Shown here: positions 19,103 to 28,832 of the stretch, one piece after another
Position numbering within the stretch: position 1 is the first letter of the stretch
Layout of the letters: every line of letters begins with the position of its first letter
Made by a program: the position numbers and the translations under genes
Notes under the pieces: generated by a model
What the model was told of the DNA's origin: nothing
Database searches by the model: none
What the model saw: only the letters and a program-made list of their open reading frames with translations
NCBI GenBank assembly: GCA_900315735.1
Contig: ONAD01000016.1
Coordinates: forward strand, 1-64,000
DNA from: an uncultured Lachnospiraceae bacterium
Lineage (GTDB): Bacteria; Bacillota; Clostridia; Lachnospirales; Lachnospiraceae
Direction: 5' to 3'
DNA: 64,000 nt

Positions 19103-20316
19103 TGAAGAAAGTATATGGGGTAACCCAGATTAACCGCTACATCAAGAATATGTTTGCCCAGGACTTTGTCCTGCATCAGGTATGTGTAAAGGGTGAGGTA
19201 TCGAACTGCAAATATCATTCCTCCGGTCATATTTATTTTACTTTAAAGGAAAATAACAGTGCCATCAGTGCCATCATGTTTGCCGGTAACCGGGGTGGAC
19301 TGTCTTTTCGCATGAAGGATGGCGACAAGGTCGAAGTAACCGGTTCCATTGAAGTATTTGAACGGGACGGCAGATATCAGATATATGCAAAAGAGATTAC
19401 ACTTGCCGGTGCAGGAGATTTATATGCCAGATTCCTTCAGCTGAAACAGGAACTGGAAGAAATGGGCATGTTTGCGGAAGAGTATAAAAAAACGATTCCA
19501 CAGTATGCCGGACGTATTGGAATTGTAACAGCACCTACCGGGGCTGCAATACAGGATATCCGTAATATTGCTGCACGAAGAAATCCTTATGTGCAGCTTA
19601 TTCTATATCCGGCACTGGTGCAGGGTGAGGGTGCCAAAGAAAGTATTGTAAATGGCATTCATGCACTGGATGCCATGCATTTAGATGTTATCATTGTAGG
19701 CCGTGGCGGTGGCTCCATAGAAGATTTATGGGCATTTAATGAAGAAATTGTAGCAAGAGCAATTTTTGAATGTGAAACACCGGTTATCTCTGCAGTGGGA
19801 CATGAAGTGGATTATACTATTGCAGATTATGTGGCAGATTTGCGGGCACCGACTCCGTCTGCAGCGGCAGAACTTGCGGTATATGACAGGAATCAGATGC
19901 TGCAGCGGATACAGACTGACCGGGCACATCTGATGCGCAGTATGAAGAGTAAAGTTGCTGTAATGCAGGGGCGCATAGAGACACTGAAAGCGAAATTAAT
20001 GCAGCAGAGTCCGATATACCGCCTGAACAGCCAGAAACAGTATCTGGGGGAATTGCAGCTTCGCTTAGAGCATGGCATGACGCAGCAGTTAGAGCGGAAT
20101 AAGGCAAGACTTCGGATGTTAGCCCAGCATTTTGATGATATTTCACCATTGAAACGATTGGGACAGGGATATGCTTATGTGGCTGACAGCCAGCAGAATG
20201 GTTTAAAGAGTGTTTCTCAGGTTTCTGAGGGAGAACAATTACAGATTCGTGTAAAAGACGGAACCGTTAAGGCGAGAGTAGAAGAAATCATATGCCGGGA
20301 GGAAAGCGGAAGATGA
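19099..20316 (+). CDS. xseA: Exodeoxyribonuclease VII large subunit
   Basis: The 405 residues (404 if the second ATG is used) contain an N-terminal OB fold ([17 protein letters not shown]) and the ExoVII core with [29 protein letters not shown] and [19 protein letters not shown] coiled-coil region (~265-350) carries the XseB-binding helices. With XseB it degrades single-stranded DNA in both directions. The start overlaps the nusB stop and the end overlaps the xseB start by four bases. Confidence 0.97.
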   Translation: MMKKVYGVTQINRYIKNMFAQDFVLHQVCVKGEVSNCKYHSSGHIYFTLKENNSAISAIMFAGNRGGLSFRMKDGDKVEVTGSIEVFERDGRYQIYAKEITLAGAGDLYARFLQLKQELEEMGMFAEEYKKTIPQYAGRIGIVTAPTGAAIQDIRNIAARRNPYVQLILYPALVQGEGAKESIVNGIHALDAMHLDVIIVGRGGGSIEDLWAFNEEIVARAIFECETPVISAVGHEVDYTIADYVADLRAPTPSAAAELAVYDRNQMLQRIQTDRAHLMRSMKSKVAVMQGRIETLKAKLMQQSPIYRLNSQKQYLGELQLRLEHGMTQQLERNKARLRMLAQHFDDISPLKRLGQGYAYVADSQQNGLKSVSQVSEGEQLQIRVKDGTVKARVEEIICREESGR

Positions 20317-20558
20317 CAGATCAGACAATCAATGAAAATAAGATAGATGATATAGCACCAAAAAATGAAAACTTAGAGGATTTATTTGCAGAAGTGGAAC
20401 AGCTGATTGCGCATATGGAGGAAGATATTTCTCTGGATGAATCCTTTGCCTGCTATGAGCAGGGCATGAAGAAGCTGAAACATTGCAGCGAACGGATAGA
20501 TGCCATTGAAAAGAAAATGTTGGTGTTGAACGAACAGGGAATGCTGGAGGAATTTTAA
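20313..20558 (+). CDS. xseB: Exodeoxyribonuclease VII small subunit
   Basis: The start is ATG 20313, which overlaps the xseA stop as ATGA and follows GGGAGG; the frame is open 21 bases further but without support. The 81-residue helical protein has the XseB pattern NLEDLFAEVEQLIAHMEEDISLDESFACYEQGMKKL. Several copies bind each XseA. It ends one base into the ispA start. Confidence 0.95.
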   Translation: MTDQTINENKIDDIAPKNENLEDLFAEVEQLIAHMEEDISLDESFACYEQGMKKLKHCSERIDAIEKKMLVLNEQGMLEEF

Positions 20559-21445
20559 TGGATATGACAGCAGAGCTTACAAAGCGGACAGAACAGATTG
20601 AAACTATCATAAAAAAATATCTCCCGAAGGAAGAAGGCTATCAGAAGCAGGTCATTGAAGCCATGAATTACAGTTTTCTTGCAGGAGGAAAGCGGTTAAG
20701 ACCGATGCTTATGTTAGAAACTTATCGAATGTTTGGCGGAAAATCAGAGGTCATTGAGCCATTCATGGCAGCGATTGAGATGATTCATACTTACTCTCTG
20801 ATTCATGATGATCTGCCGGCAATGGATAATGATGAATACCGCCGCGGACGAAAGACAACGCATATTGTCTATGGAGAAGCCATGGCAATTCTTGCCGGGG
20901 ATGGACTTTTGAATTTTGCCTATGAGACAGCCTTGATGGCGTTACAGACGGAGCAGACGCCTAATGTGGCAAAGGCATTGCTTGTATTATCACAGAAAGC
21001 CGGAATTTATGGTATGGTAGGCGGACAGACCGTAGATGTGGAAACGGATAAAACACAGTCTGTCACCAGAGACCAGCTGGATTTTATTTATAAATTAAAG
21101 ACCAGTGCTTTGATTGAATCATCGATGTTAATCGGTGCGATTTTAGCAGGAGCTACGAAAAGCGAGCAGAAGATTATCGAAGAGGCGGCATCGGAGATTG
21201 GACTGGCATTCCAGATACAGGATGATATTTTAGATGTTACCGGTAATCAGGAAGTGCTTGGAAAACCGGTTGGAAGTGATGCCAAAAACGAAAAGGCAAC
21301 TTATGTTACATATGAGGGACTGGAAAAAGCACAGGAAGATGTGAAACGATATTCAAGACATGCAGTGGAATTGTTAGAGTCACTGGTAGTAAAAAATGAA
21401 TTTCTGATTCATCTGGTCGAATATCTGATTCATCGGGAGAAATAA
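20558..21445 (+). CDS. ispA: Polyprenyl (farnesyl) diphosphate synthase
   Basis: The 295 residues show both Asp-rich motifs of trans-isoprenyl synthases: DDLPAMDNDEYRRG and DDILDVTGN, plus GGKRLRP near the start and KTSALI. The enzyme condenses dimethylallyl or geranyl diphosphate with isopentenyl diphosphate, most likely giving the C15 product. The start overlaps the xseB stop by one base; GGAGG lies just upstream inside xseB. It is followed by dxs, so this operon couples precursor supply and chain extension. Confidence 0.95.
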   Translation: MDMTAELTKRTEQIETIIKKYLPKEEGYQKQVIEAMNYSFLAGGKRLRPMLMLETYRMFGGKSEVIEPFMAAIEMIHTYSLIHDDLPAMDNDEYRRGRKTTHIVYGEAMAILAGDGLLNFAYETALMALQTEQTPNVAKALLVLSQKAGIYGMVGGQTVDVETDKTQSVTRDQLDFIYKLKTSALIESSMLIGAILAGATKSEQKIIEEAASEIGLAFQIQDDILDVTGNQEVLGKPVGSDAKNEKATYVTYEGLEKAQEDVKRYSRHAVELLESLVVKNEFLIHLVEYLIHREK

Positions 21446-21475
21446 GTACTTCAGAAACCAAAGGAGTAAAGATAC

Positions 21476-23341
21476 ATGGTGCTGGAAAAGATTGAGCATG
21501 AAAATGATATAAAAAGGGTAAATAAAAACGAATTTCCGATTCTGGCAGAGGAAATCCGCTCTTTTTTGATTGAAAAAATATCAAAAACCGGTGGACACCT
21601 TGCCTCCAATCTTGGCGTGGTAGAGCTTACCATGGCACTGCATCTTGCTTTTGATTTACCGGAGGATAAAATTATCTGGGATGTAGGACATCAGTCTTAT
21701 ACCCATAAATTACTGACAGGAAGAAAAGCAGGCTTTGATGATTTGCGCAAATATGGCGGAATGAGTGGCTTCCCAAAACGTCATGAGAGTGACTGCGACA
21801 GCTTTGATACAGGACACAGTTCGACTTCCATATCCGCAGGCTTAGGCTATGCCATGGCAAGGGAGATTACCGGAGAAAAGTACAAAGTCATTTCTGTCAT
21901 CGGAGATGGAGCGCTGACCGGTGGAATGGCTTTTGAGGCATTAAATAATGCATCTAAGTTAAAGTCAAATCTGATTATTGTCTTAAATGATAATAAAATG
22001 TCTATTTCTGAAAATGTGGGTGGTGTATCCAGATATTTAAGCGGACTTCGTACTGCAGAATCTTATCAGGGGTTGAAAAATGGTATTACCAATTCCCTGA
22101 GCAGTATTCCAAAATATGGAGAACGTATTGTTGAGAAAATCCGTAAGACCAAAAACGGAATCAAGCAGCTTGTGATTCCGGGCATGCTCTTTGAAAATAT
22201 GGGAATCCTTTATTTAGGACCGGTGGATGGCCATAACATCCCTGCCATGGTGAAATTATTTAAAGAAGCCTCTAAAGTGGAAGGACCGGTTCTGGTACAT
22301 GTGATTACGGAAAAAGGAAAAGGGTATCTTCCGGCAGAGCGTCATCCGGCACGTTTTCATGGAACGGAAGCCTTTGATGTTGAGACAGGACTGCCTCTTG
22401 TGAAGCGGGTAAAAGCAAATTATACAGATATCTTTTCTACTGTTATGCGTAAATTGGGCGACCGGGATGAAAAAGTAGTTGCCATTACAGCGGCAATGGC
22501 AGATGGAACCGGACTAAAAAGATTCCGGAATATGTTCCCGGAACGTTTCTTTGATGTGGGAATTGCGGAAGAACATGCAGTGACTTTTGCTGCGGGACTG
22601 GCGGCAGCCGGTTTAAAGCCGATTGTAGCGGTTTATTCTTCTTTCTTACAAAGGGCATATGACCAGATTCTGCATGATGTCTGTATACAGGAATTACATG
22701 TAGTATTTGCCATTGACCGGGCAGGACTGGTGGGCAGTGACGGTGAGACCCATCAGGGAATCTTTGATTTATCCTATCTTTCCTGTCTGCCGAATATGAC
22801 GATTTTGGCGCCTAAGAATAAGTGGGAATTATCGGATATGATAAAATATGCGGTGGATTTTTCCGGACCGATTGCGGTACGTTATCCGAGAGGCGAAGCC
22901 TTTGATGAATTAAAGGAGTACCGGGCAACGTTAGAATATGGTAAGGCGGAAGTTCTTTATGAAGAAAGTGATATTTTACTTTTGGCGGCAGGAAGCATGG
23001 TAAAGACAGCGCTTACCGTAAGGGAACGATTAAAAGAAAAAGGTTATTCCTGTTCTCTTGTCAATGCGAGATTTGTGAAGCCTTTTGATGAAGAACTGCT
23101 TCTTAAGATGCAGAAGAATCATAAGCTTTTGGTTACCTTAGAGGAAAATGTGCTGTCCGGAGGTTTTGGAGAGCACGTACTGGAATTTATGAATACAAAG
23201 GGAGACGGTTCCATGGAAGTTTTAAATATCGCAATACCGGATGTGTATGTCGAACATGGAAATGTAGAACTCCTTCGCAAAGAAACAGGAATCGATGCAG
23301 ATGGAATTATCGATAAGATTATAGACAGAAAGGCACAGTAA
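21476..23341 (+). CDS. dxs: 1-deoxy-D-xylulose-5-phosphate synthase
   Basis: The 621 residues span the full transketolase-like enzyme: His in DVGHQSYTHK, TPP-binding GDGALTGGMAFEALN...LNDNKMSIS, the pyrimidine-domain Glu in GIAEEHAVTFAAG, and the C-terminal domain. It makes DXP from pyruvate and glyceraldehyde-3-phosphate, the first step of the MEP isoprenoid route. AAAGGAG precedes the ATG. The gene is five bases upstream of tlyA. Confidence 0.97.
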   Translation: MVLEKIEHENDIKRVNKNEFPILAEEIRSFLIEKISKTGGHLASNLGVVELTMALHLAFDLPEDKIIWDVGHQSYTHKLLTGRKAGFDDLRKYGGMSGFPKRHESDCDSFDTGHSSTSISAGLGYAMAREITGEKYKVISVIGDGALTGGMAFEALNNASKLKSNLIIVLNDNKMSISENVGGVSRYLSGLRTAESYQGLKNGITNSLSSIPKYGERIVEKIRKTKNGIKQLVIPGMLFENMGILYLGPVDGHNIPAMVKLFKEASKVEGPVLVHVITEKGKGYLPAERHPARFHGTEAFDVETGLPLVKRVKANYTDIFSTVMRKLGDRDEKVVAITAAMADGTGLKRFRNMFPERFFDVGIAEEHAVTFAAGLAAAGLKPIVAVYSSFLQRAYDQILHDVCIQELHVVFAIDRAGLVGSDGETHQGIFDLSYLSCLPNMTILAPKNKWELSDMIKYAVDFSGPIAVRYPRGEAFDELKEYRATLEYGKAEVLYEESDILLLAAGSMVKTALTVRERLKEKGYSCSLVNARFVKPFDEELLLKMQKNHKLLVTLEENVLSGGFGEHVLEFMNTKGDGSMEVLNIAIPDVYVEHGNVELLRKETGIDADGIIDKIIDRKAQ

Positions 23342-23346
23342 GAACG

Positions 23347-24147
23347 ATGAAAGAAAGATTGGATGTTCTTTTAGTACAGAAGGGACTGGCAGAATCCAGG
23401 GAAAAAGCAAAGACTATGATTATGGAAGGAAATGTCTTTGTGGATGGACAAAGAGAAGATAAAGCCGGAACAAATTTTGATACAGAAGCAAAGATTGAAG
23501 TCCGGGGCAATACATTAAAATATGTAAGCCGTGGCGGACTGAAGTTAGAGAAAGCAATGAAGGAATTTGACATTTCTTTAGAGGGAATGGTCTGCATGGA
23601 TATCGGAGCATCCACCGGTGGATTTACCGATTGCATGTTGCAAAACGGTGCGGTAAAGGTATATTCTGTGGATGTAGGCTATGGACAGTTTGCCTGGAAA
23701 TTAAGAAATGACCCGAGAGTTGTCTGTATGGAGAAAACCAACATCCGTTATGTGACTCCGGCAGATATTGCAGATGTGCTTGATTTTGCATCCGTTGATG
23801 TATCTTTTATTTCTCTTACCAAAGTACTGGTACCGGCAAGGGAGCTGCTGCGGGATGGCGGAAGAATGGTCTGCCTGATTAAGCCACAGTTTGAAGCCGG
23901 CAGAGAAAAGGTAGGGAAAAAAGGTGTTGTCCGTGACCCGAAGGTACATGAGGAAGTCATTCATAAGGTAATTGATTTTGCATTGGAGAATGGATTTTCT
24001 GTTCATAATCTTTCCTATTCCCCAATTAAAGGACCGGAAGGAAATATTGAATATCTGGTATATATTGAGAAAAACAGCGAGAGCAAGAAGGAGGAGACCA
24101 TTGATGTGGAAGCCATCGTAGCGGCGGCACACACATCATTGTCCTAG
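23347..24147 (+). CDS. tlyA: TlyA family rRNA 2'-O-methyltransferase
   Basis: The 266 residues consist of an N-terminal S4 RNA-binding domain (RLDVLLVQKGLAESREKAK, residues 4-22) and an FtsJ-type methyltransferase with SAM motif DIGASTGGFTDCML and the KPQFEAGREKVGKKGVV segment. Characterised relatives methylate cytidines in 16S and/or 23S rRNA; some also act as haemolysins, which is not implied here. It sits in its conserved place between dxs and nadK. The last ~20 residues are Glu/Lys-rich and variable. Confidence 0.94.
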   Translation: MKERLDVLLVQKGLAESREKAKTMIMEGNVFVDGQREDKAGTNFDTEAKIEVRGNTLKYVSRGGLKLEKAMKEFDISLEGMVCMDIGASTGGFTDCMLQNGAVKVYSVDVGYGQFAWKLRNDPRVVCMEKTNIRYVTPADIADVLDFASVDVSFISLTKVLVPARELLRDGGRMVCLIKPQFEAGREKVGKKGVVRDPKVHEEVIHKVIDFALENGFSVHNLSYSPIKGPEGNIEYLVYIEKNSESKKEETIDVEAIVAAAHTSLS

Positions 24148-24151
24148 ATAT

Positions 24152-25006
24152 ATGAAGCATTTTTTCATAATTGTAAACGCACAAAAAGACAGTGAACTTA
24201 TTTTTACCAATCAGATTATAGATTACATCAGACGCAAGGGCGGAACCTGTGATTATTTTGCCAGCTTTGAGGAAGAAAAAGCGGAAGCAGTGGAAAAAGA
24301 AATTCCATCGGAAACCGAGGCAGTGCTTGTCATTGGCGGAGATGGAACATTGATTCGTGCGGCACGCAATCTGGTAAAGAAAAATATTCCGTTGCTGGGA
24401 ATTAATTTAGGAAAGCTTGGTTACCTTTGCGAGGTAGAAGAGAATACCATATTTCCGGCAATTGATGAAATGATGGCAGACCGTTATGCCATAGAGCAGA
24501 GAATGCTTTTAGATGGTTATACCGTACAAAGCGGTGGTGAGAAGATACAGCGGGTTGCATTAAATGATGTGGTCATCCATCGTACCGGAGCACTCCAGAT
24601 TGTAAATCTGAATGTTTATGTAAATGGAGAATATCTTTATAATTTTAAGGCGGATGGAATTATTGTGGCAACACCAACCGGTTCCACCGGTTACAGTATG
24701 TCGGCGGGTGGTCCTATTGTGGATCCGAAGGCAAATCTTTTGCTGCTGACACCAATCAATGCGCATACATTAAATTCCAAGAGCATTGTCATTGGACCGG
24801 AAGATGAAATTACCATTGAAGTAGGCATGCGAAGAAGCCAGCGGGATGAGCAGGTGGAAGTAAGCTTCGATGGAGATTCCGGAGTGGAACTTAAGGTTGG
24901 AGATAAGATTGTAGTGCATAAAGCAGAAGAATCCGTGGGGATTATTCGTTTGAGTAAAATTAGTTTCCTTGAAATTTTGCGGAAAAAGATGCAGAATTAT
25001 ACATAA
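24152..25006 (+). CDS. nadK: NAD kinase
   Basis: The 284 residues show the ATP-NAD kinase core: GGDGTLIRAARN, GINLGKLGYLCEVE and TPTGSTGYSMSAGGPIV. It phosphorylates NAD to NADP in the cytoplasm. It begins four bases after tlyA ends, and argR follows after 14 bases with an AGGAGG site, so this is one transcript. Confidence 0.97.
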   Translation: MKHFFIIVNAQKDSELIFTNQIIDYIRRKGGTCDYFASFEEEKAEAVEKEIPSETEAVLVIGGDGTLIRAARNLVKKNIPLLGINLGKLGYLCEVEENTIFPAIDEMMADRYAIEQRMLLDGYTVQSGGEKIQRVALNDVVIHRTGALQIVNLNVYVNGEYLYNFKADGIIVATPTGSTGYSMSAGGPIVDPKANLLLLTPINAHTLNSKSIVIGPEDEITIEVGMRRSQRDEQVEVSFDGDSGVELKVGDKIVVHKAEESVGIIRLSKISFLEILRKKMQNYT

Positions 25007-25020
25007 CAGGAGGGACTGGA

Positions 25021-25473
25021 ATGAAGATAGGACGACATGCAAAGATTCTGGAATTAATTCAGAAGAATGAGATAGGCACACAGGAAGAATTATCTGCAAA
25101 GTTAGAGCAGGAAGGATATCATGTGACACAGGCAACCGTTTCACGGGATATCAGAGAGTTAAAACTGACCAAGGTAGCATTGAGCAATGGCCGCCAGAAA
25201 TATGTAGCTTTATCGGAAAATAAGGAAGACATGACAGAAAAGTATGTCCGTGTATTCCGGGATGGTTTTGTATCCATGGATATGGCACAGAATATTCTTG
25301 TGATTAAGACGGTATCCGGAATGGCAATGGCAGTTGCAGCTGCATTAGATGCCATGGACTGTCATGAAATAGTAGGCAGCATTGCTGGAGATGATACAAT
25401 TATGTGCGCTGTCCGTACCGTAGAGGATACGACTGCGTTAATGGGACGTCTTCGCCGGATTATGGAAGATTAG
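25021..25473 (+). CDS. argR: Arginine repressor ArgR/AhrC
   Basis: The 150 residues contain an N-terminal winged helix (RHAKILELIQKNEIGTQEEL...VTQATVSRDIRELKL) and a C-terminal arginine-binding/hexamer domain ending in GDDTIMCAVRTVEDTTALM. It represses arginine synthesis and activates catabolism when arginine is bound. argH at 41617 is a plausible target, though I could not identify a clear ARG box there. Confidence 0.97.
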   Translation: MKIGRHAKILELIQKNEIGTQEELSAKLEQEGYHVTQATVSRDIRELKLTKVALSNGRQKYVALSENKEDMTEKYVRVFRDGFVSMDMAQNILVIKTVSGMAMAVAAALDAMDCHEIVGSIAGDDTIMCAVRTVEDTTALMGRLRRIMED

Positions 25474-25506
25474 AAGGGAAGACGAGAGAGAGTAGAAGGA
25501 GAAAAT

Positions 25507-27183
25507 ATGTTAAGAAACCTGCATGTTAAGAACCTGGCACTCATTGATGAGGCAGAAGTCGATTTTGAAAAAGGCTTAAATATCCTGACCGGAGAGACGG
25601 GAGCCGGAAAATCAATTATCATTGGATCCATTAATCTGGCTCTGGGAGAGAAAGTATCCAAAGAGATGTTAAGGGATAATGCGGAAAATGCCTTTGTGGA
25701 GCTGATTTTTGATGTGGAATCAGATTCTTTGAAGGAGGCACTTTCCGGACTTGATGTCTATCCGGAGGATGATATGCTGATTTTAAGCAGAAAGATTACC
25801 AGAGGAAGAAGCATTGCCAAAATCAATGGAGAAAGTGTTCCTGCATCAAAGATGAAAGCGGTTTCTGCGTTGCTGATTGATATTCATGGACAGCATGAAC
25901 ATCAGTCACTGCTTAAGAAACAGAAGCATTTAGAAATCCTTGATGATTATGCAAGAAATGAACTGTCGGACATCAAAAGTGAGTTGAGGGAAACCTACAA
26001 GAAATATCGTGAGGTTACGAAGGAGTTAGAAGAAGCGTCATTAGATGAAGAGAGCCGGATGCGGGAACTATCTCTTTTAGAATATGAAATCCATGAAATT
26101 GAAGAAGCAGCATTAACGGATGGGGAAGATGAGGTATTGGAAACAAAATACCGGAAGCTTCTGAACGGAAAGAAAATTATGGAAGCAATTCATGCTGCTC
26201 ATGGATTACTCAGCATGGAAGATGGCAGTGCCTCAGAATTGACCGGAAGAGCCCACAGAGAATTATCTTCTGTGGCAGATTACGATGATGCAATTCGGGG
26301 TATGGCAGATGAACTTTTAGAGATTGATAATCTTTTGAATGATTTAAACCGGGAAATTGCAGACTACATGGATGAGGCGGAATTTGATGATGAGACTTTT
26401 GCCGAGACAGAACAGCGTCTGGATGAAATCAATCATCTGAAGGCAAAATATGGTCATACCATAGAAGAAATTTTAGCATCCTTAGAGGAAAAGCAGGAAA
26501 AAGCGGAGAAGCTGCAGAATTATGATATGTATCATAAGAAGCTTTTACAACAGGAGAATGCATTAAAAGAAACCTTACAGAAGCAGTCGGAAAAAGCATC
26601 CGCAATCCGCAAAAAATATGCGAAAGAACTGGCAGAAAAAATCAGGGAGCAGTTAGTGGATTTGAATTTCTTAGATGTTCGTTTTGAAATGAAATTTGAA
26701 CAGAAAGAGACTTTTGGAGCAGATGGCTTTGATGAAGTGGAATTCGTAATTGCAACCAATCCGGGAGAACCGTTAAAGCCGCTTGGCAGCGTGGCATCCG
26801 GTGGAGAATTATCAAGAATTATGCTGGCATTAAAAACAGTGCTTGCTAAAAATGATGAAATAGAAACCTTGATTTTTGATGAAATTGATACAGGAATCAG
26901 CGGAAGAACGGCGCAGATGGTATCTGAAAAGATGCATATGATTGCAGAACATCATCAGGTAATCTGTATTACACATCTGCCGCAGATTGCGGCAATGGCA
27001 GATGCTCATTTCAGCATTGAAAAGTCCGTAGAAAATGAGACAACCATTTCTACGATACGAAGACTCACCGAGGATGAGCAGGTAACGGAATTAGCAAGAA
27101 TGCTTGGCGGTGTGAAGATTACGGATACCGTATTGGAAAGTGCAAGAGAAATGCTGAATCTGGCACAAAATGCTAAAAAATAA
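25507..27183 (+). CDS. recN: DNA repair protein RecN
   Basis: The 558-residue SMC-like ATPase has Walker A GETGAGKS (residues ~30-37), a long central coiled coil (~150-380), and the C-terminal signature/Walker B region (SGGELSRIMLALKTVL and LIFDEIDTGISG). RecN acts early at double-strand breaks. The gene ends the nusB-recN run; a terminator follows. Confidence 0.97.
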   Translation: MLRNLHVKNLALIDEAEVDFEKGLNILTGETGAGKSIIIGSINLALGEKVSKEMLRDNAENAFVELIFDVESDSLKEALSGLDVYPEDDMLILSRKITRGRSIAKINGESVPASKMKAVSALLIDIHGQHEHQSLLKKQKHLEILDDYARNELSDIKSELRETYKKYREVTKELEEASLDEESRMRELSLLEYEIHEIEEAALTDGEDEVLETKYRKLLNGKKIMEAIHAAHGLLSMEDGSASELTGRAHRELSSVADYDDAIRGMADELLEIDNLLNDLNREIADYMDEAEFDDETFAETEQRLDEINHLKAKYGHTIEEILASLEEKQEKAEKLQNYDMYHKKLLQQENALKETLQKQSEKASAIRKKYAKELAEKIREQLVDLNFLDVRFEMKFEQKETFGADGFDEVEFVIATNPGEPLKPLGSVASGGELSRIMLALKTVLAKNDEIETLIFDEIDTGISGRTAQMVSEKMHMIAEHHQVICITHLPQIAAMADAHFSIEKSVENETTISTIRRLTEDEQVTELARMLGGVKITDTVLESAREMLNLAQNAKK

Positions 27184-27217
27184 ACGATTGAATCAAACAA
27201 TAATACACATAATAAAA

Positions 27218-27250
27218 ACAGGATATTCTTTGAATATCCTGTTTTTGTTT
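27218..27250 (+). terminator. Terminator after recN
   Basis: ACAGGATATT-CTTTG-AATATCCTGT is a perfect 10-bp stem followed by TTTTGTTTT. Confidence 0.93.
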
Positions 27251-27253
27251 TAC

Positions 27254-27310
27254 ATGGGAAACTTGTAAAAAGCGTTTCCCGTAGTTATTTATGCCGGTAG
27301 CGAGGAAAAA
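27254..27310 (+). repeat. Terminator-adjacent hairpin repeat, copy C
   Basis: It starts right after the recN terminator. The stem is GGGAAAC..GTTTCCC, so the outer pairs differ from other copies but remain paired. The tail TAGTTATTTATGCCGGTAGCGAGG follows, and its GCGAGG may act as the ribosome site of spoIVB. Confidence 0.75.
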
Positions 27311-27315
27311 TTATA

Positions 27316-28611
27316 ATGCGGAGTAAATTAATAAGAAAAAGCATAAAAAATATATGGCAGATTATAGTGATTGTCTGGCTGGTATTTGTTTATCAGCTTA
27401 TGTTAAATATGGTTCCGGATGAAGTAAAACTGATTGATGGGGATTTAAGTAAACTGGACATTTCCGTGCCGGTAACTTTTGAATGCCGGGATTCCGGAAA
27501 GAAATTTATCGATACATCTGTAATGAAAAATCAGCAGCTGCAAAGCAGTATAGACAAGGCCGGTACCGAAAAAAATGAAGTAGCTATGGCTTCAGATACG
27601 GTTGTTTTGCGAGCAAAGCTCTTTGGAATTATTCCAATAAAGGATGTGCAGGCAGATATTGTAGCGGAGCAGGAGGTCTATGCCAGTGGAGAAAATATCG
27701 GCATTTATGTGCAGACGGATGGTGTCTTTGTCATTGGAACGGGAAATTTTGAAGGGTTAGATGGTATGCTGTATGCACCGGCACAGAATGTTTTAAAGAG
27801 TGGAGATTATATCTGTGCAGTAGATGGTGTAGAGCTTGAAAATAAGGAAGCATTGATGGATGCTGTAGGTCAATGTGAAGGAAAATCTTTAGTACTTCGG
27901 ATACGTCGAAATGGAGAAGAATTAGAATTATATATACAGCCGAAATTGTCAAAAGAAGAAACGTATAAATTAGGAGTCTGGGTAAGGGATGACCTGGCAG
28001 GAATCGGAACACTTACCTATATCAGCCCGGATGGAGGCTATGGCGCATTGGGGCATGCCGTAACGGATATGGACACAGGAAGTGTACTGGAAGTAGGGAC
28101 AGGAAAACTTTATAACAGCAGACTGGTTGGAATCGTAAAAGGAGAATCCGGTAAACCGGGTGAATTATCAGGAGTCATTAACTATGAAGAAAAATATTGT
28201 ATGGGAGATATTGAAAAGAACTGCGAACGGGGAATCTATGGAACATTACATGAAAAAAATAATTTGCTGGAACATGCTGTAACATATCCCATTGGTTATA
28301 AACAGGATATCGAATCCGGAGAAGCGGAAATTATCAGTGATATCGATGGGACGATAGCGCATTATAAGATAAGAATTACGGAAGTTAATTATCGGGATAA
28401 TAAAGAGAACAAAAGCATTCTGTTTGAAGTGGAGGATGCTGCTCTGTTAGAGAGTACAGGAGGTATTGTGCAGGGAATGAGTGGAAGCCCGATTATCCAG
28501 AACGGAAAGCTGATTGGTGCAGTTACCCATGTATTTGTGAATGATGCGAAGAAGGGCTATGGGATTTTTATTGAGGATATGTTAGAGACGGGGAAAACGT
28601 CGAATCCATAA
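27316..28611 (+). CDS. spoIVB: SpoIVB serine peptidase
   Basis: The 431 residues fit SpoIVB (peptidase family S55): one N-terminal membrane helix (~15-32), a PDZ domain (~115-195, YICAVDGVELENKEALMDAV), and the peptidase with GALGHAVTDMDTG and the catalytic-Ser motif GMSGSPIIQNGKLIGAVTHV. In the forespore it cleaves SpoIVFA to trigger sigma-K activation. Its position between recN and spo0A is conserved in Clostridia and Bacilli. The only ribosome-site candidate (GAGGA) lies in the tail of the preceding repeat. Confidence 0.95.
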   Translation: MRSKLIRKSIKNIWQIIVIVWLVFVYQLMLNMVPDEVKLIDGDLSKLDISVPVTFECRDSGKKFIDTSVMKNQQLQSSIDKAGTEKNEVAMASDTVVLRAKLFGIIPIKDVQADIVAEQEVYASGENIGIYVQTDGVFVIGTGNFEGLDGMLYAPAQNVLKSGDYICAVDGVELENKEALMDAVGQCEGKSLVLRIRRNGEELELYIQPKLSKEETYKLGVWVRDDLAGIGTLTYISPDGGYGALGHAVTDMDTGSVLEVGTGKLYNSRLVGIVKGESGKPGELSGVINYEEKYCMGDIEKNCERGIYGTLHEKNNLLEHAVTYPIGYKQDIESGEAEIISDIDGTIAHYKIRITEVNYRDNKENKSILFEVEDAALLESTGGIVQGMSGSPIIQNGKLIGAVTHVFVNDAKKGYGIFIEDMLETGKTSNP

Positions 28612-28640
28612 GAAAAAACAGCTTATAATTTAACGACATG

Positions 28641-28734
28641 TTTCGACATAATTTATGTCAGGATATAATTATGATACAAAATGTATAAGGGGAAGAAGGC
28701 AGCCGTTGTCTCCCAGACGACATTGATGTCGAAA
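28641..28734 (+). promoter_or_regulatory. spo0A promoter region with two 0A boxes
   Basis: TTTCGACA (28641-28648, reverse 0A box) overlaps a -35 TTCGAC (28642-28647), which is 16 bases from TATAAT (28664-28669). A second box, TGTCGAAA, lies at 28727-28734 downstream of the start point. The layout suggests Spo0A controls its own gene. Confidence 0.7.
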
Positions 28735-28832
28735 TTGGATGAACGCTTTAGCTTGAAACGACAGAAAAGTTGTGTTTAAATACAAGTAGTTTCATCTTTG
28801 CACAAAAGAGTGGAAACGGCAGGAGGTTTGAC

